Shown here: positions 11,409 to 22,152 of the stretch, in pieces
Layout: each line of letters starts with the position of its first letter
How positions within the stretch are numbered: position 1 is the stretch's first letter
DNA from: Sarcophilus harrisii
Lineage: Eukaryota; Chordata; Mammalia; Dasyuromorphia; Dasyuridae
Assembly (NCBI RefSeq): GCF_902635505.1
Contig: NC_045428.1
Span: 117,199,641-117,263,640 of the forward strand
Length of the DNA: 64,000 nucleotides
Direction: 5' to 3'
Notes under the pieces: model-generated
Databases searched by the model: none
Told to the model about the DNA's origin: nothing
What the model saw: the letters and a program-made list of their open reading frames with translations, nothing else
Position numbers and translations under genes: made by a program

Positions 11409-12079
11409 TAGACCATTCCTCTGCATATAAGCATATGCTGACTTTTATTGATAATACTAATCATTCACATTAATAACAATTTAGTGTACAAAGCACGCCA
11501 TTCAGCTAATATGATAGATAATACAACTATTATTATCACCATTTTACATAAAGGAAACTAAGACTCAGTAAAGTTTTGACTTCATGACAGTCTCAGAGTT
11601 ATTAAATGTTAGAATAAAAGTTCAAACACAAGTTTTTTTTTTTCTTAAATTTATATTATTTTCAATTCACGGAACAAAACAAGCATTTCCATAACCCAGC
11701 ACAATAAAAATGATGATTGCAACAAGAAAACTGCAAACCTAAGTCTCTGACTCCAAGTCTCATGCTATGCTCTTTTCACAATATCTTGTTATTTATTTTT
11801 CAGTATCTATTTTTTGTCTTCTTAACTCAAATGTAAGCAATTATAACTTTAAATGGCATCTTCAAACATGACACAAATTCTTCATCTACTAGAGGAATAT
11901 CCATTTAGATGCATTGGAACTGGTTGGACAAGTTGACCCAAAGAGCCAAGCAAAGACCAAACCAATTCCCAAACTCATGAAATGAGAGAATCCCAATTTG
12001 GGAGTGGAATGTTACAGAAATATTTCACAGGATCACAGAAGCAAACAATCACAAATATAGAACTGAAGGGGACCTTATA
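11409..12079. other. Unassigned, with possible old MIR and unknown repeat
   Basis: 11530-11620 resembles antisense MIR (CACCATTTTACATAAAGGAAACTAAGACTCAG). 11640-11760 (GGAACAAAACAAGCATTTCC...) looks like a marsupial repeat I cannot name. The remainder is unassigned. Confidence 0.4.
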
Positions 12080-13068
12080 GGCCATCTAGTACATCTCTGA
12101 GCCCTACGCTGTTCATCATTGTTCTCAATAATTTCATAACACAGAAAAGAATATCAATCCAATTTGTCAATGACATAAAGCTTGAAGGAATTGCTAATAC
12201 ATTGGGTGAGAGATTCTTGACAGGGGGCTAAAATAAAAGGGTGAGTTGAACAAAATGAAATTTAATTGTAATAAATGTAAAGTTCTATCTTAGAGTTTAA
12301 AAATAAACTTCAAAAATACAAGTTCGAGGACATGTGATGAGGTAAACGTTTCTGTGAAAAAAAGATTTGTAAGCAGATTGCTTTAGGCAGTGTCAGACAC
12401 AGTCATTGCATTGTTTTTGCTAAATGTTCTGGTTAAAAGAAAGGTTTTACCGGGAGAGGAGATAAGGAAGAGGAGATATTTCCAGTAATGGCTGTGATGT
12501 AAAAACAAAGGATATTAATAAAACTTACTGCTGAAATAGATTCTTTCTCAAAGATCTGAGTGTTTTATTGGAATAATGCAAGTTCATTATGAATCAAGAA
12601 TAGCAAAAGAAGCTAATGGATAGTATCTAGGATGTCAGAGATAATATTCAGTTTACTCTGTTCTGGCCAAGTCACATAGTTAGTCTGTGTTCTATTTTGG
12701 GCACCATAGTTTTGAGGGAAAAATAAACAAGATAGTACTAGGGTGTCTAGAAAAGGAAGACTAGGATGGTCAGAGGCAGAATTACAGAACTGAATGCAGA
12801 CCAGCTGATGGAACAAGAGATGTATAGACCAGTAGAACAAAGGATGTCTGGATGAAAAGAAAATGTAAGGTAAGATAATTGTTGTCTTGCAGTAACTGAA
12901 TGGCTATTAAGTAGAAAAACTTAACCTCCATCTAATTGGCCATAGAAAGTGAAACAAGAAGCAAAGGGAGGTCGTGGCAGAGAAGCAAATTTGTTTCATG
13001 TAAGGAAAAACTTCCTAACAAGTTGTTCAAAAAGGCAATGGGCTGCCTTGGGAGGTAATCAGTTCCCA
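12080..13068 (+). mobile_element. L3/CR1 LINE ORF2 C-terminal and 3' region remnant
   Basis: In order: AATCCAATTTGTCAATGACATAAAGCTTGAAGGAATTGCTAA; ATGAAATTTAATTGTAATAAATGTAAAGTTCTA; TTCTATTTTGGGCACCATAGTTTTGAG; GGTGTCTAGAAAAGG; and AGGAAAAACTTCCTAACAAG...GGCTGCCTTGGGAGGTAATCAGTTCCC. These follow the L3/CR1 3' kilobase. It is the longest CR1-type remnant here, with many indels and no intact frame. Confidence 0.85.
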
Positions 13069-13069
13069 G

Positions 13070-13265
13070 ATACCTAGGTAGCATGGTCAATAGAGTGCCC
13101 AATACCTGAATTCAAATCCAATCTCAGGTACTTACTAGTTGTATGATCCTAGCCATTTAATCTTTGTCCCTCAATTTTAAGTTTGCTAAATTTTAAAAGA
13201 GGATAATAATAACAACCTACATCTCAGGTTTATTATAAGAATCAAATGAGATATTTGGAAATAGC
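13070..13265 (+). mobile_element. CORE-SINE / THER1, sense
   Basis: ACCTAGGTAGCATGGTCAATAGAGTGCCC...CTGAATTCAAATCCAATCTCAGGTACTTACTAGTTGTATGATCC: a tRNA-like head with a B-box (GAATTCAAATCC), then the MIR-like tail ending ATCAAATGAGATATTTGG. Confidence 0.82.
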
Positions 13266-13268
13266 CCT

Positions 13269-13340
13269 AAAATAGTTAACTATTTTAATTAAAATAGAAT
13301 TTTAGTTTAACTAAATTTTCACTAAAATAATTATTTTAGT
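13269..13340. repeat. AT-rich palindrome cluster
   Basis: A perfect 18-base palindrome AAAATAGTTAACTATTTT at 13269-13286 and a perfect 20-base palindrome ACTAAAATAATTATTTTAGT at 13321-13340, with a near-palindrome (TTTAGTTTAACTAAA) between. The cluster sits exactly between two oppositely oriented SINEs. Confidence 0.9.
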
Positions 13341-13371
13341 TAATATAGAAACTAACTAAACTAATTAGTTG

Positions 13372-13605
13372 CTATTAAATCATTTCAATTGGGTCTGACT
13401 CTTCACAGGGTTTTCTTGGTAAAAAACAATGGTTTCCCATTTCTTTTTTTAGATCATTTTACAGATGGGGAAATCAAGGTAAACAGGATTAAGTGACTTG
13501 CCCAGGGTCACACAGCAAATATCTGTGATAGACAAAATTTGGACTCAGGGAGATGAGTCTTCCTGACTCAAGGTTTGGTGTTCTAATCACTGTACCACTT
13601 AGTAC
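13372..13605 (-). mobile_element. tRNA-headed marsupial CORE-SINE, antisense
   Basis: TCATTTCAATTGGGTCTGACTCTTCACAGGGTTTTCTTGG...TTTACAGATGGGGAAATCAAGG...GACTTGCCCAGGGTCACACAGC...CTAATCACTGTACCACTTAG. Full length. Confidence 0.9.
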
Positions 13606-13699
13606 ACACATAATAAATGCTTTATAAATAATCTTTATTCTCTCTACCTAATAGATTTCCTCTCACTACAGATTATTCCTTACTGAAAGTTTTCAAGTA

Positions 13700-13884
13700 G
13701 AGTTAAGTCAACAAGAATTTATTAAGCACCTACTATTAAGCTATTATTAATTTATTAAGCACTACCAGGGGCTAGGCTAAGCACTAACTGCTGGGAATAC
13801 AAAGAAAGTCAAAAGCAGTGTCTGTTCTCAGAGTTCATACACTATGATAAGAGAGGCAATATGCAAAAAAAAAAAAAAAAACTA
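13700..13884 (-). mobile_element. THER2/L2-related SINE with A-tract
   Basis: GAATTTATTAAGCACCTACTATTAAGC, then a second TTTATTAAGCACTACCAGGGGCTAGGCTAAGCACTAACTGCTGGGAATACAAAGAAAG, ending in an A18 tract. The 5' block is duplicated in tandem within the element. Confidence 0.75.
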
Positions 13885-14481
13885 CTTGCAAACAAATATA
13901 CATAGATTGATAAATTGGAAATAATCTTTAAAAGAAGTCACAGAAATTTTAGGAGATCTGGGGAAATGGCTTAAATTTGAAGGAAGCCAGGGCAGCCAGT
14001 AAGCAAAGGTAAGGAGAAAAGTCCCAGGCCAAAAGTTCACTTGGCCTTGGTCAGGTATCTCTAAGGTCCCTTTTAGCTCTTAGAGTCTGTGATTCTCATA
14101 ACCATCGCTATGCTTGTCATCATTTCCCAAGGCAAAGAAAAATATATTTCAATGATGAAATCTAACATCACATTTTCTGTTTTTTTTTTCAAAGCACTAA
14201 ATCCTTTCCTATATAAAACTCCATCTTAATTTACATGTAACACCTCTCTTCAAAAAAAGAATATAAATGACCTTGTTTATTCTAATGTCACTAAGCAAAA
14301 AATCACAATCGTTCCAAAAAAGTAATGGAATAAAGCCATCTTATACATTCATATGGGTGTCCCAAAAGTCTTATTTCAGTTGTAAACTTCTATACCTTAA
14401 AACTAAAAACTCACAAAGACTTTTTGAATACTTTCCACATCCACATGTCTGACCATTTAGAGAGGCCAAAATAAGGGTCTA
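13885..14481. other. Unassigned intronic stretch
   Basis: A short MIR-like end lies at 14050-14098 (CTCTAAGGTCCCTTTTAGCTCTTAGAGTCTGTGATTC). The remainder is not recognised. Confidence 0.4.
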
Positions 14482-14705
14482 ACCGATCAAGCAATAAACA
14501 TTTATTAAGCACCTACCGTGTTCTAGACATTCTGCTCAAAGCTGGTAATGCAAAAGACAGCAAAACACAATTTTTGTTCTTAATCAGTTTGCAAACTAAC
14601 TGCCTAGGTTATATATCAGGCTTAGTATACTGTAGATCAAATTATTCAATCAGTAAGCACTTATTAAGCACCTACTACATATCAAGTACTGTGCTAGGAA
14701 CTAAC
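14482..14705 (-). mobile_element. THER2/L2-related SINE fragments (two)
   Basis: CAATAAACATTTATTAAGCACCTACCGTGTTCTAGACA at 14490 and CAATCAGTAAGCACTTATTAAGCACCTACTACATATCAAGTACTGTGCTAGG at 14648. Two independent heads of the same family. Confidence 0.75.
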
Positions 14706-14712
14706 TATATGG

Positions 14713-14836
14713 TTAAATTTTCCCCTTTTATCATTCATATATCTAGTGAGGCAGAGAATAGACCAGAAGAATATAAGTTAAAGGGTAAAAAATGAAGTTG
14801 AATCTTGGGCACCATTATCCTAAACTGAGAGAATCT
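14713..14836 (+). repeat. Direct repeat, copy 1 (partner at 15915)
   Basis: TCCCCTTTTATCATTCATATATCTAGTG(A/G)GGCAGAGA...CTGAGAGAATC is shared, same orientation, with 15915-16038, about 1.2 kb away. I see no long terminal repeat signals. Confidence 0.8.
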
Positions 14837-15430
14837 CTACTTCATTGAACAAGATGCACCTAAGCAGCTAATACAGTCCTACATGATACCAGATGGAGAA
14901 GCTTTAATTAGAGTAATTTATTTCTGCAATGCTTCTAACTAATTTGTAGCCTTTTCTCTTAGCCCTGGAGCCAGCACCTCTTCTGCCTCATTTCCTTCTC
15001 CCATAATTTCACTTTGTCATTGTGTCCCCTTCACTAAAGTAATATTCCAGGGCTTTATCATGGCACAGAGGTGACTCTGGACTTCTGAAGGCTGTGCCAG
15101 CAGAACACAAGTTTTGGCAGGTCTTACCAAGCTGGAAAGGCTTCAAGGATGGTCTGGTGTCAGAGAATGTATCTGTAGACTGCAGACTGGCCTAGCTAAA
15201 GCCAGAAAGGCTCATCCTGAGTGGTCTAGCCACTAAGTAATAACTGGGAGAGGGAGGGGGAAAGAGTCAAGGAAGCTACAGCAATTCATGAGACTATCTA
15301 CCATGAGACTATCTACCCTGATGAAACAGTTCTTTTGAAGTATTGAATTAAACACTGATGTCAGCTACTACTCTTTTTTCCCAAGTCAATAATGTCAAAG
15401 AAACAATGTTTTTAATGAATTTCTTTATAT
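14837..15430. other. Unassigned intronic stretch
   Basis: It carries a perfect 15-base tandem pair CATGAGACTATCTAC at 15287-15316. Slightly more GC-rich than its surroundings, with no recognised repeat. Confidence 0.4.
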
Positions 15431-15432
15431 TT

Positions 15433-15565
15433 TTATTTACATATAATATACATATATTATACATTATACATATATAGTATACATATATACATGTATATAC
15501 ATGCATTATACATATATTATACATGATATACATTGTGTATATACATATATATAATATACATGAAG
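15433..15565. repeat. TA-rich microsatellite
   Basis: Irregular ATACATATATTATACAT-type repeat. The open frame across it is an artefact. Confidence 0.9.
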
Positions 15566-15914
15566 ATATTTATATCTTCATATTTTTAGCCATTTCTTTT
15601 TGAGAGGCTCCTTCCTTTCATCTGATACCTACTTTAGAAACCTGGTATCACCTCTTTTCCAGCATAGAAAAACTACAATGAAATGTGGGTCTTAAAACCC
15701 ATGAAATGGCAGATCCAAAACTTTATTACTGAAGACAAAGGGGGTTTATAGGAAGTTGCCTGGTTATAGAAAGTGATATTTTAAATAATAAATACTAATT
15801 CTACTGCCAAAAGCAATCTAGCCACCAGTAGGACATAATTGAGCTATGGCTGGGCAAGGCATGGCCTAAAATAGCAGGTAAATTTCCACCGAGATTAAGT
15901 TTATATAAGGTAAT

Positions 15915-16038
15915 AATTGAATTCCCCTTTTATCATTCATATATCTAGTGGGGCAGAGATCAATAGAATAGAAGTTAAAGGAAAGATGAAAAAATGGAAT
16001 TGAGTACTGGGCAACATTATTCTATACTGAGAGAATCA
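15915..16038 (+). repeat. Direct repeat, copy 2 (partner at 14713)
   Basis: See the partner at 14713-14836. Shared start TCCCCTTTTATCATTCATAT and shared end CTGAGAGAATC, with small indels between. Confidence 0.8.
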
Positions 16039-16344
16039 ATAATTTAGTGGTCAAGTTTGTGGCACACTAAAGTAGCCAAAAAAAATACACCTGACCAAAA
16101 AGTCCTTCATATATTTTCAATATTTGGGCATATAGAAAAATTATATATTTGCTTTATATTTGTTTACTTGCCTATATTTGTGACTGCATCGATACATTGA
16201 TCCATTTCAATCACATTACTAGATCCAGAAATGTCAGACTTAACAATGTAAGACTGGAAAATTAGAAGAGATTACATTCTGAAATCAATTTGGAGGAACT
16301 ATATCTTCATAGTACTATTAAGGCAAAGATGGGTCAAGATGATC

Positions 16345-16562
16345 AGTTATTTTCAATCATGTCTTAACTCTTGGTGAACCCATTTAGAATTTTCTTGGCA
16401 AAGATATTGGAGTGGTTTGCCATTTCCTTCTCCAGCTTATTTTGCAAAGAAGGAAACTGAGACAAATAGGGTTAAGTGTCTTGCCTTGGGCCATGCACCT
16501 AGTAGTAGCCAAGGCCAGGTTTGAACTCAAAAAGAATGTGGGTCCAGCATCACTTAGCCATG
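16345..16562 (-). mobile_element. tRNA-headed marsupial CORE-SINE, antisense
   Basis: TTTTCTTGGCAAAGATATTGGAGTGGTTTGCCATTTCC...GGAAACTGAGACAAATAGGGTTAAG...CAAGGCCAGGTTTGAACTC. A good match over most of its length. Confidence 0.88.
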
Positions 16563-16629
16563 GAAGATCAAGAGCAAAGCATAAACAAATAAATTCTCCT
16601 AGTCACAGAATCATGGTGGTAGAGCAGGA

Positions 16630-16755
16630 AGAAAATCCACCCCATCATTTTACATAAGAGGGAATTGAAGCCCCAGATAGTCTCCTAGGTCACACAAGAA
16701 AAATATATGGCAGAGCCAGGATTCAAAACCAGGCACTCTAGTCACAATTCAGTTC
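16630..16755 (-). mobile_element. MIR, antisense
   Basis: ATCATTTTACATAAGAGGGAATTGAAGCCCCAGATAG...GGTCACACAAG...GGCAGAGCCAGGATTCAAAACCAGGCACTCTAG is the antisense MIR core and 5' half. Confidence 0.85.
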
Positions 16756-17164
16756 CTGTTTCTATTGTAACATTTAGTTCTTTCCTCCTTTTGAGAAAAT
16801 ACCATATATTTTTATGTTCTAAATATTTAGCTTGTGTTTATTACTTTTAAAAGAAGGCAGTTGGAAAATGTGTTCTGCCTTTTTTAGTTTATTTACCAGA
16901 GGAATAGACTGTCTCCTCCCCCATGGGATGCAGCAGCCAGCAGTGGCAAAGCAATTCAATGAAGCAGGCCAAATTAGGAGAGATACTTGTGCCTTAATAA
17001 TTACTTGATGACTAAATATTTTGAGACAATGATGTTATTGCTTTTTAAAGAAAGAGATGATCTGAATCAAGGGTGGATTTAGGCTAATGAGAACAAAAAC
17101 AATGACAACTAAGATTTATATACTGTATCAATGTACCACACAGCCTCCTTAAGCTGTAAACCTT

Positions 17165-17335
17165 GTGATACAGTAGGAATGGAATGGGATTTGGAAATCA
17201 GACGACTTCATTTTGAATTAACTTATTGCCTGTGATCTAGGACAACTCTCTAAGGACACAGTTGCTTCTATAGAAAAGGAAGACTAGATAACCATTATGG
17301 TTACCTTCCCCTCTAAATTGCTGACCCTAAGATTT
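17165..17335 (+). mobile_element. MIR, sense
   Basis: GGGATTTGGAAATCAGACGACTTCA...TTGCCTGTGATCTAGGACAAC...GAAAAGGAAGACTAGATAACC. Degraded MIR layout. Confidence 0.65.
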
Positions 17336-17579
17336 TTCCTTATAATAGATCTATGAAATGAGAAACAGATATGACTTTTCCCCACTTTTTTACAAAGGAA
17401 GGAAGAAGACTAATACTTTACCAGTGAATCCCACTTATAAAAAAATTTTTCATTGGAATATGAACTCGTGAGGAAAAATAGAACAAGTATTTATTTAGCA
17501 TCTACTGTGGGTCAAACACTATGTAATAAGTGTTTTACAAATACAGCTCTCATCAACTCCTATAGAATTAATCAGCTTC

Positions 17580-18535
17580 TCTATGTTGATGCTCAAATCT
17601 ACCAATCTTGCCCTAATCTCTCTGCTGAACCCCTTGTCTCACATCTCCAACTACCTTTAAGACATTTTGAACTGGATATACAATAGAAATTATAAACTCA
17701 ACATTTCCAAAATGGAATTCATTATCTTTCTCTCCCTCTAAACTTCCTTATTACTATTAAGGGCAATACTATCTTACCAAGTCCTCAAACTCCCAAACTA
17801 GGTAATCTGAACTTCTCACCAACTACCACCCTAATTATCTAATCTCTCTGCTGATCTCCCAGTCTCATATCTCCAACTGCCTTTAAGATATTTTAAACTG
17901 GAAGTACAGTAGAAATTATAAATTCAACATTTCCAAAGTGGAATTAATTATCTTTCCCTCCCTCCAAACTTCCCTATTACTACTGAGGGCAACATTATCT
18001 TACCAAATTCTGGACTTTTCAATAACTATCACCTTACTCCCCTGCAAACCAACAACAACCACCATCACTTCTAGAGTCAAATACAAAATACTATTTGGAA
18101 TTCAAGTTCTTAATAACCAACTGTACTCTACCCCATCTTGCCACTCTTATACCTTACATGGATTTTTCAATCCGGTAACACTGGCCAATTTACTTTTCCA
18201 TAAACAGAACATTCTCTCAGCTCTAGACATTTTCTCTGACCGGCTCCCTCTCATCTCTATGTACTAGCTTCCCTGGCTTCCTTCCAGTCTCAACTAAAAC
18301 CCCATTATCTACAGGAAGCCTTCCCCTATTCTTCTTAAATCCTAGTGCCTTCCCTCTGTTAATTATTTGCTATTTATCCTACATCTACTTTGTTTTAACA
18401 TATTTATCTACTTGTTGTCTCCTCCATTAAACTGTAAAAAAAAACTTGATCTGAACTGTTCATTAACTCTTTTGTATCCCCAGCAATTAGCAAAATGTAT
18501 GGCATAGAGTAGGCACTTAATAAATGTTCATTAAC
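17580..18535 (+). mobile_element. L2 LINE 3' kilobase with an internal duplication
   Basis: It follows L2 ORF2 C-terminus and 3' UTR in order: CATCTCCAACTACCTTTAAG..., CTCAACATTTCCAAAATGGAATTCATTATCTTTC, GAGTCAAATACAAAATACTATTTGGAATTCAAG, GGTAACACTGGCCAATTTAC, CTACAGGAAGCCTTCCCC, CTAGTGCCTTCCCTCTGTTAATTA and TAGGCACTTAATAAATG. The block 17613-17784 is repeated at 17839-18004 (shift 226), which the L2 consensus does not have. No intact coding frame. Confidence 0.92.
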
Positions 18536-18539
18536 TGTA

Positions 18540-18795
18540 TACTATTATTAATATCCTTATTTTATACTTGATGAAATTGTGACAAATAGAGATTAAGAGA
18601 TCAGGATCAAAAAGCTAGACTCTGAGGTCACATTTGAAGTTAGATTCCTGATTTCAGGTTCAGAGTTCTACTGCACAAGCTAGCTACCTAAGACAAAGTC
18701 TCAACAATAATTATAATAACAACTCACATTTATATAATACTTCATCATCTACAAAGCATTTTGTGATGGCCTTATATCCTGGTCATACAGGGACA
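18540..18795 (-). mobile_element. MIR and THER1 fragments, antisense
   Basis: TACTTGATGAAATTGTGACAAATAGAGATTAAG...TTCCTGATTTCAGGTTCAGAGTTCTACTGCAC (MIR), then CAACTCACATTTATATAATACTTCATCATCTACAAAGCATTTTGTGATGG (THER1 end). Confidence 0.7.
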
Positions 18796-18930
18796 TATAC
18801 ACAGAGAACATAAAATAAAATTGTATAGAATTTCACCATGACATCTTTAAGAAGCCAGTTTCAACCCAAAGCCTTATATTTTCCTTATTTCCTGCAAAGA
18901 TGAAAATGGTTACTATAAATTGTTATATTA

Positions 18931-19293
18931 TTTATGTTACATATATCATATAAGTATGTAAAAGTATATACAATAATATGTATTTATAAACTTTCTAGAG
19001 ATGAGACTTTTTAGAAAAAAATTACATACAAAAATTATTTACAAAAAGTTACAGCATCTATAATTGTTTTATCCAGGGAGCCTTTCTCACTGTCAAGGTC
19101 AAACACTTCAATTTATGTTTCATATGTCATATAAGTATATATAAGTATATACAATTATATATGTATTTATAAACTTTCTAGATACATACTTTTAAGAAAA
19201 AATTTATATGCAGAAATTATCAACAAAAAGTTACAGCAACTACAATTGTCTTATCCAGAGAGCCTTTCTCACTGTCAAGGTCAAACACTTCAA
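18931..19293 (+). repeat. Tandem duplication, about 182-base unit
   Basis: Copies 18931-19111 and 19112-19293. Both start TTTATGTTxCATAT, share GTATTTATAAACTTTCTAGA and AAAAAGTTACAGCA, and end CTCACTGTCAAGGTCAAACA. The second halves are nearly identical and the first halves diverge inside TA-rich sequence. Confidence 0.93.
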
Positions 19294-20160
19294 GTCTTAT
19301 TTGAGCTTCTGTACATGTGGCAATCTAGATTAGATGGCAAGATTTTACAAGTTTGCTCTAGGAAGGAAAATAATGGCAAATGAGATTTTCAAGGAAACTA
19401 TCTGTTTAATCACATGTATGAAATAACTAGTTACCCTGGGCATTTCCTGGGTAAACTGGGCAATTTTTTTACTGCCCCACATCCAATGCTTACAAATATA
19501 AACTTTAATAAATAATATTCACATTACTTCCTGTCTCCTTAGATAATAATTAACTTATAAGCACATTTCCCATTTGGGGGCAAGGTGTCAAAAAAAAGTA
19601 CATTTGCAACTGAGTAAATATGATACGAAACTGCCCAATGTCATTTTTAGCTTTTCTCTCTGTAAGTTACTTATTTCCTACCTTAAATAATACAGTGCCA
19701 ATTGTGACTAGGTCATTAACCAAAGAGCCTCACTAGAGAGCAGATCAAAAATAACTGTCAAACATAAGAAAAAACAAAGCAGTGAAGTATAAATATAAAA
19801 CACAATTTTCTTCCTCTTAGCAGTCAAAGTAAAAAGGGGCATTGAGATCCCCTGGCCTATGTAAAGATATAAACAAAAGCAAAGAGTAAAAAATAAGAAG
19901 GCCTAATTGTTTTTTGAGCTGCCCTGAGAGATAATTGCTTTTTATATATGCATATCCTCTGTTTTAAATGGCCCTATCACTGTAAATCTTTTCTAGCAAG
20001 GTTTTTTTAACAGAAGTAAAATGGTTTTTATTTTTTATTAGTTTATTAATACTGGGATTTGATCTATGTAAATTTGAGAATATCATGCCTTAGTCTTAGA
20101 CTATTTATGCTACAATAACCACTAGAATAAATTATCTATTAACAACCCTTAGTTCAAATT
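19294..20160. other. Unassigned intronic stretch
   Basis: No recognised repeat or coding frame. One of the longer repeat-free stretches. Confidence 0.45.
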
Positions 20161-20161
20161 A

Positions 20162-20172
20162 CATATATATAC

Positions 20173-20226
<54 letters not shown>
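20162..20226. repeat. TA/(GT)16/TA compound microsatellite
   Basis: ACATATATATACATATAT, then (GT)16, then (AT)n. The GT block is uninterrupted, so it is probably length-polymorphic. Confidence 0.97.
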
Positions 20227-20227
<1 letters not shown>

Positions 20228-20803
20228 ATTAATAGCAGTAGCTGTTCAATCTCAAGGATAAGCTGTTTTGTTTTGTTTTTTCAAAAATGAACTCGAGTAA
20301 AATCCCATTAATCCTTTCACCAATCATCATTCAGCACTGGACCTTAGGTACTTAATAATATTTGGGCTTTTTCACCCCACCAGGCCACTAATAAGTGGAA
20401 GGTGTCACATGAACTTGTCCAGATTCACATGACAAAGAAAGCTTTGCTGAAGTAAGTGAATGTGTCATTTTTAGGAACTGCCTAAATGTAATTTTGTTAC
20501 ATAAGTCCCCATAAGACTAAACTGTAATAGTTAAGATAGTGTTGTCTACCTGAGAACAATAAACATTTTATTATGATATTGATAACTGAAGATAATAAAT
20601 AGAGAACCCATATTTATTAATTCATTCTGCATAGTGAAGGCATAGATGAGGGTTTTAAGGATAAGAGAACATTAATTCTTTCTGAGAATAACAATACCAA
20701 GAAATATTATGACTACCTAAGACTCAAAACAGGTAAGAATACATTTACTGTTCCAAAACTATTGGGTAGCCCATAACATTGCAAAATATAATGATCTAAT
20801 TTT
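20227..20803. other. Unassigned intronic stretch
   Basis: No recognised repeat or coding frame. Confidence 0.4.
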
Positions 20804-20904
20804 AAACTTAGAGGAGGAAGAAAAATTAAATATAAACTTAGAGGAGGAAGAAAAATTAAATATAGTACTATGATCCATAGTTATTAAAAAAAAAAAAAAA
20901 AAAA
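20804..20904. repeat. Perfect 30-base tandem pair, then A19
   Basis: The unit starting AAACTTAGAGGAGGAAG is present twice without a change at 20804-20833 and 20834-20863, so the duplication is recent. An A19 tract follows at 20886-20904. Confidence 0.95.
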
Positions 20905-21422
20905 GGATCCATTGTATAAAACGAAAGACTAGGAGAACTGGTTTCCTATTGTTTTGCTTTTTGCAGTATTAAATTGCCCCAACTTCTTTTCTTAGCCCAA
21001 GTCCCATGTATAATGGCTTCTGGTTTTTAATATGTAAAGTGTTTAAGTTGAAATGTTTAGAATGGAAAGCACTTCTTTGAGGACACATTTTGAGAGGTTT
21101 CTTACAAATTATCAAAGCAAAAATCTTTCCTATTTTACAAATACAGTAACTTGACATGCAAAAATGTAAAATATAGAGAAACTTGGGTTATCACGTTAGA
21201 TCAAGTATCATGGAACTAATCACCTGTTTAATGGAACCTTCAACATAGATTACAATAATCTTAAATCTTATTAAATTTCTTTCATCTTGAGTATATTAAA
21301 GGATATATGGCATACTAATGAAAAAATTGTATTTAAAAATAAATTATTGATTCTCTAATTTTGCTAAGAGTTAATTGCATTATAGCATATTTTATATTCT
21401 TCATGTATTAAAATCAAAATTT

Positions 21423-21640
21423 GTTCAATCATTTCAGTTGTATCTGATTTTTTGTGGTCGCATTTGGGGTGTTCTTGAAGAAGATACTGGAATGGTTTGC
21501 CATTTCCTTCTCCAGCTCATTTTACAAATGAGGAAACTGAAGCAAACAGGGTTATATGACTTGCCTAGGATGACCCAACTTTGAACTGAGGAAAATGAGA
21601 TTTCCTAAATTTCACACCCAGAATTCTACCAATTGAAATT
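21423..21640 (-). mobile_element. tRNA-headed marsupial CORE-SINE, antisense
   Basis: CAATCATTTCAGTTGTATCTGATTTTTTGTGG...GATACTGGAATGGTTTGCCATTTCCTTCTCCAGCTCATTTTACAAATGAGGAAACTGAAGC. The right third is eroded. Confidence 0.9.
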
Positions 21641-22044
21641 TGAAGAGGTGATGTGTTTAACATAATTTCTATTACAGAAAAAAATTATCAAAGACAATTA
21701 AGTTCCAAATACCTGTCTTTGAAATATAGATTTTTTTCAGACATTATTTAAAATATTATAGATGTAAAGATTTGGTACATTTTATTAGCACATGGTGATT
21801 AATAAATTTTCAGAATGCAATGCTCCTTTTTCAAAACATGTTGAGAGATTAGATTGTGCCATGTTAAGCAGGCAGTCAACAAAAGCTTAGTGTTTTTTTT
21901 TCCTTAGCTGATAAAAGATTTGATGAATAGTACGTAGAATTTTATTTATTAGCAAAAACATCTGACTGTCCCCTATCTCACCCCTCTTCCATGTTTGGAC
22001 TACCTCTTCCAAGAAGTTGAAAATCTGCACTATTATGCAAAATG

Positions 22045-22152
22045 ACCTTTTATTGAGAGTCTGGATTACTTTTGCTTTTTTATCCCCAGGGTCTAGACTA
22101 GTCCCTAGCACATACTTAACAATTAACAACACTTAACAAATGCTTGTTGATT
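22045..22152 (+). mobile_element. L2/THER2 3' tail
   Basis: CCCCAGGGTCTAGACTAGTCCCTAGCACATACTTAAC...AACAAATGCTTGTTGATT. Confidence 0.7.

Noticed and set aside
14713-16038. A complete LTR retrotransposon bounded by the 124-base direct repeats
   Set aside because: The repeats have no TG...CA ends, promoter or polyadenylation layout, and the interval between them has no retroviral resemblance.
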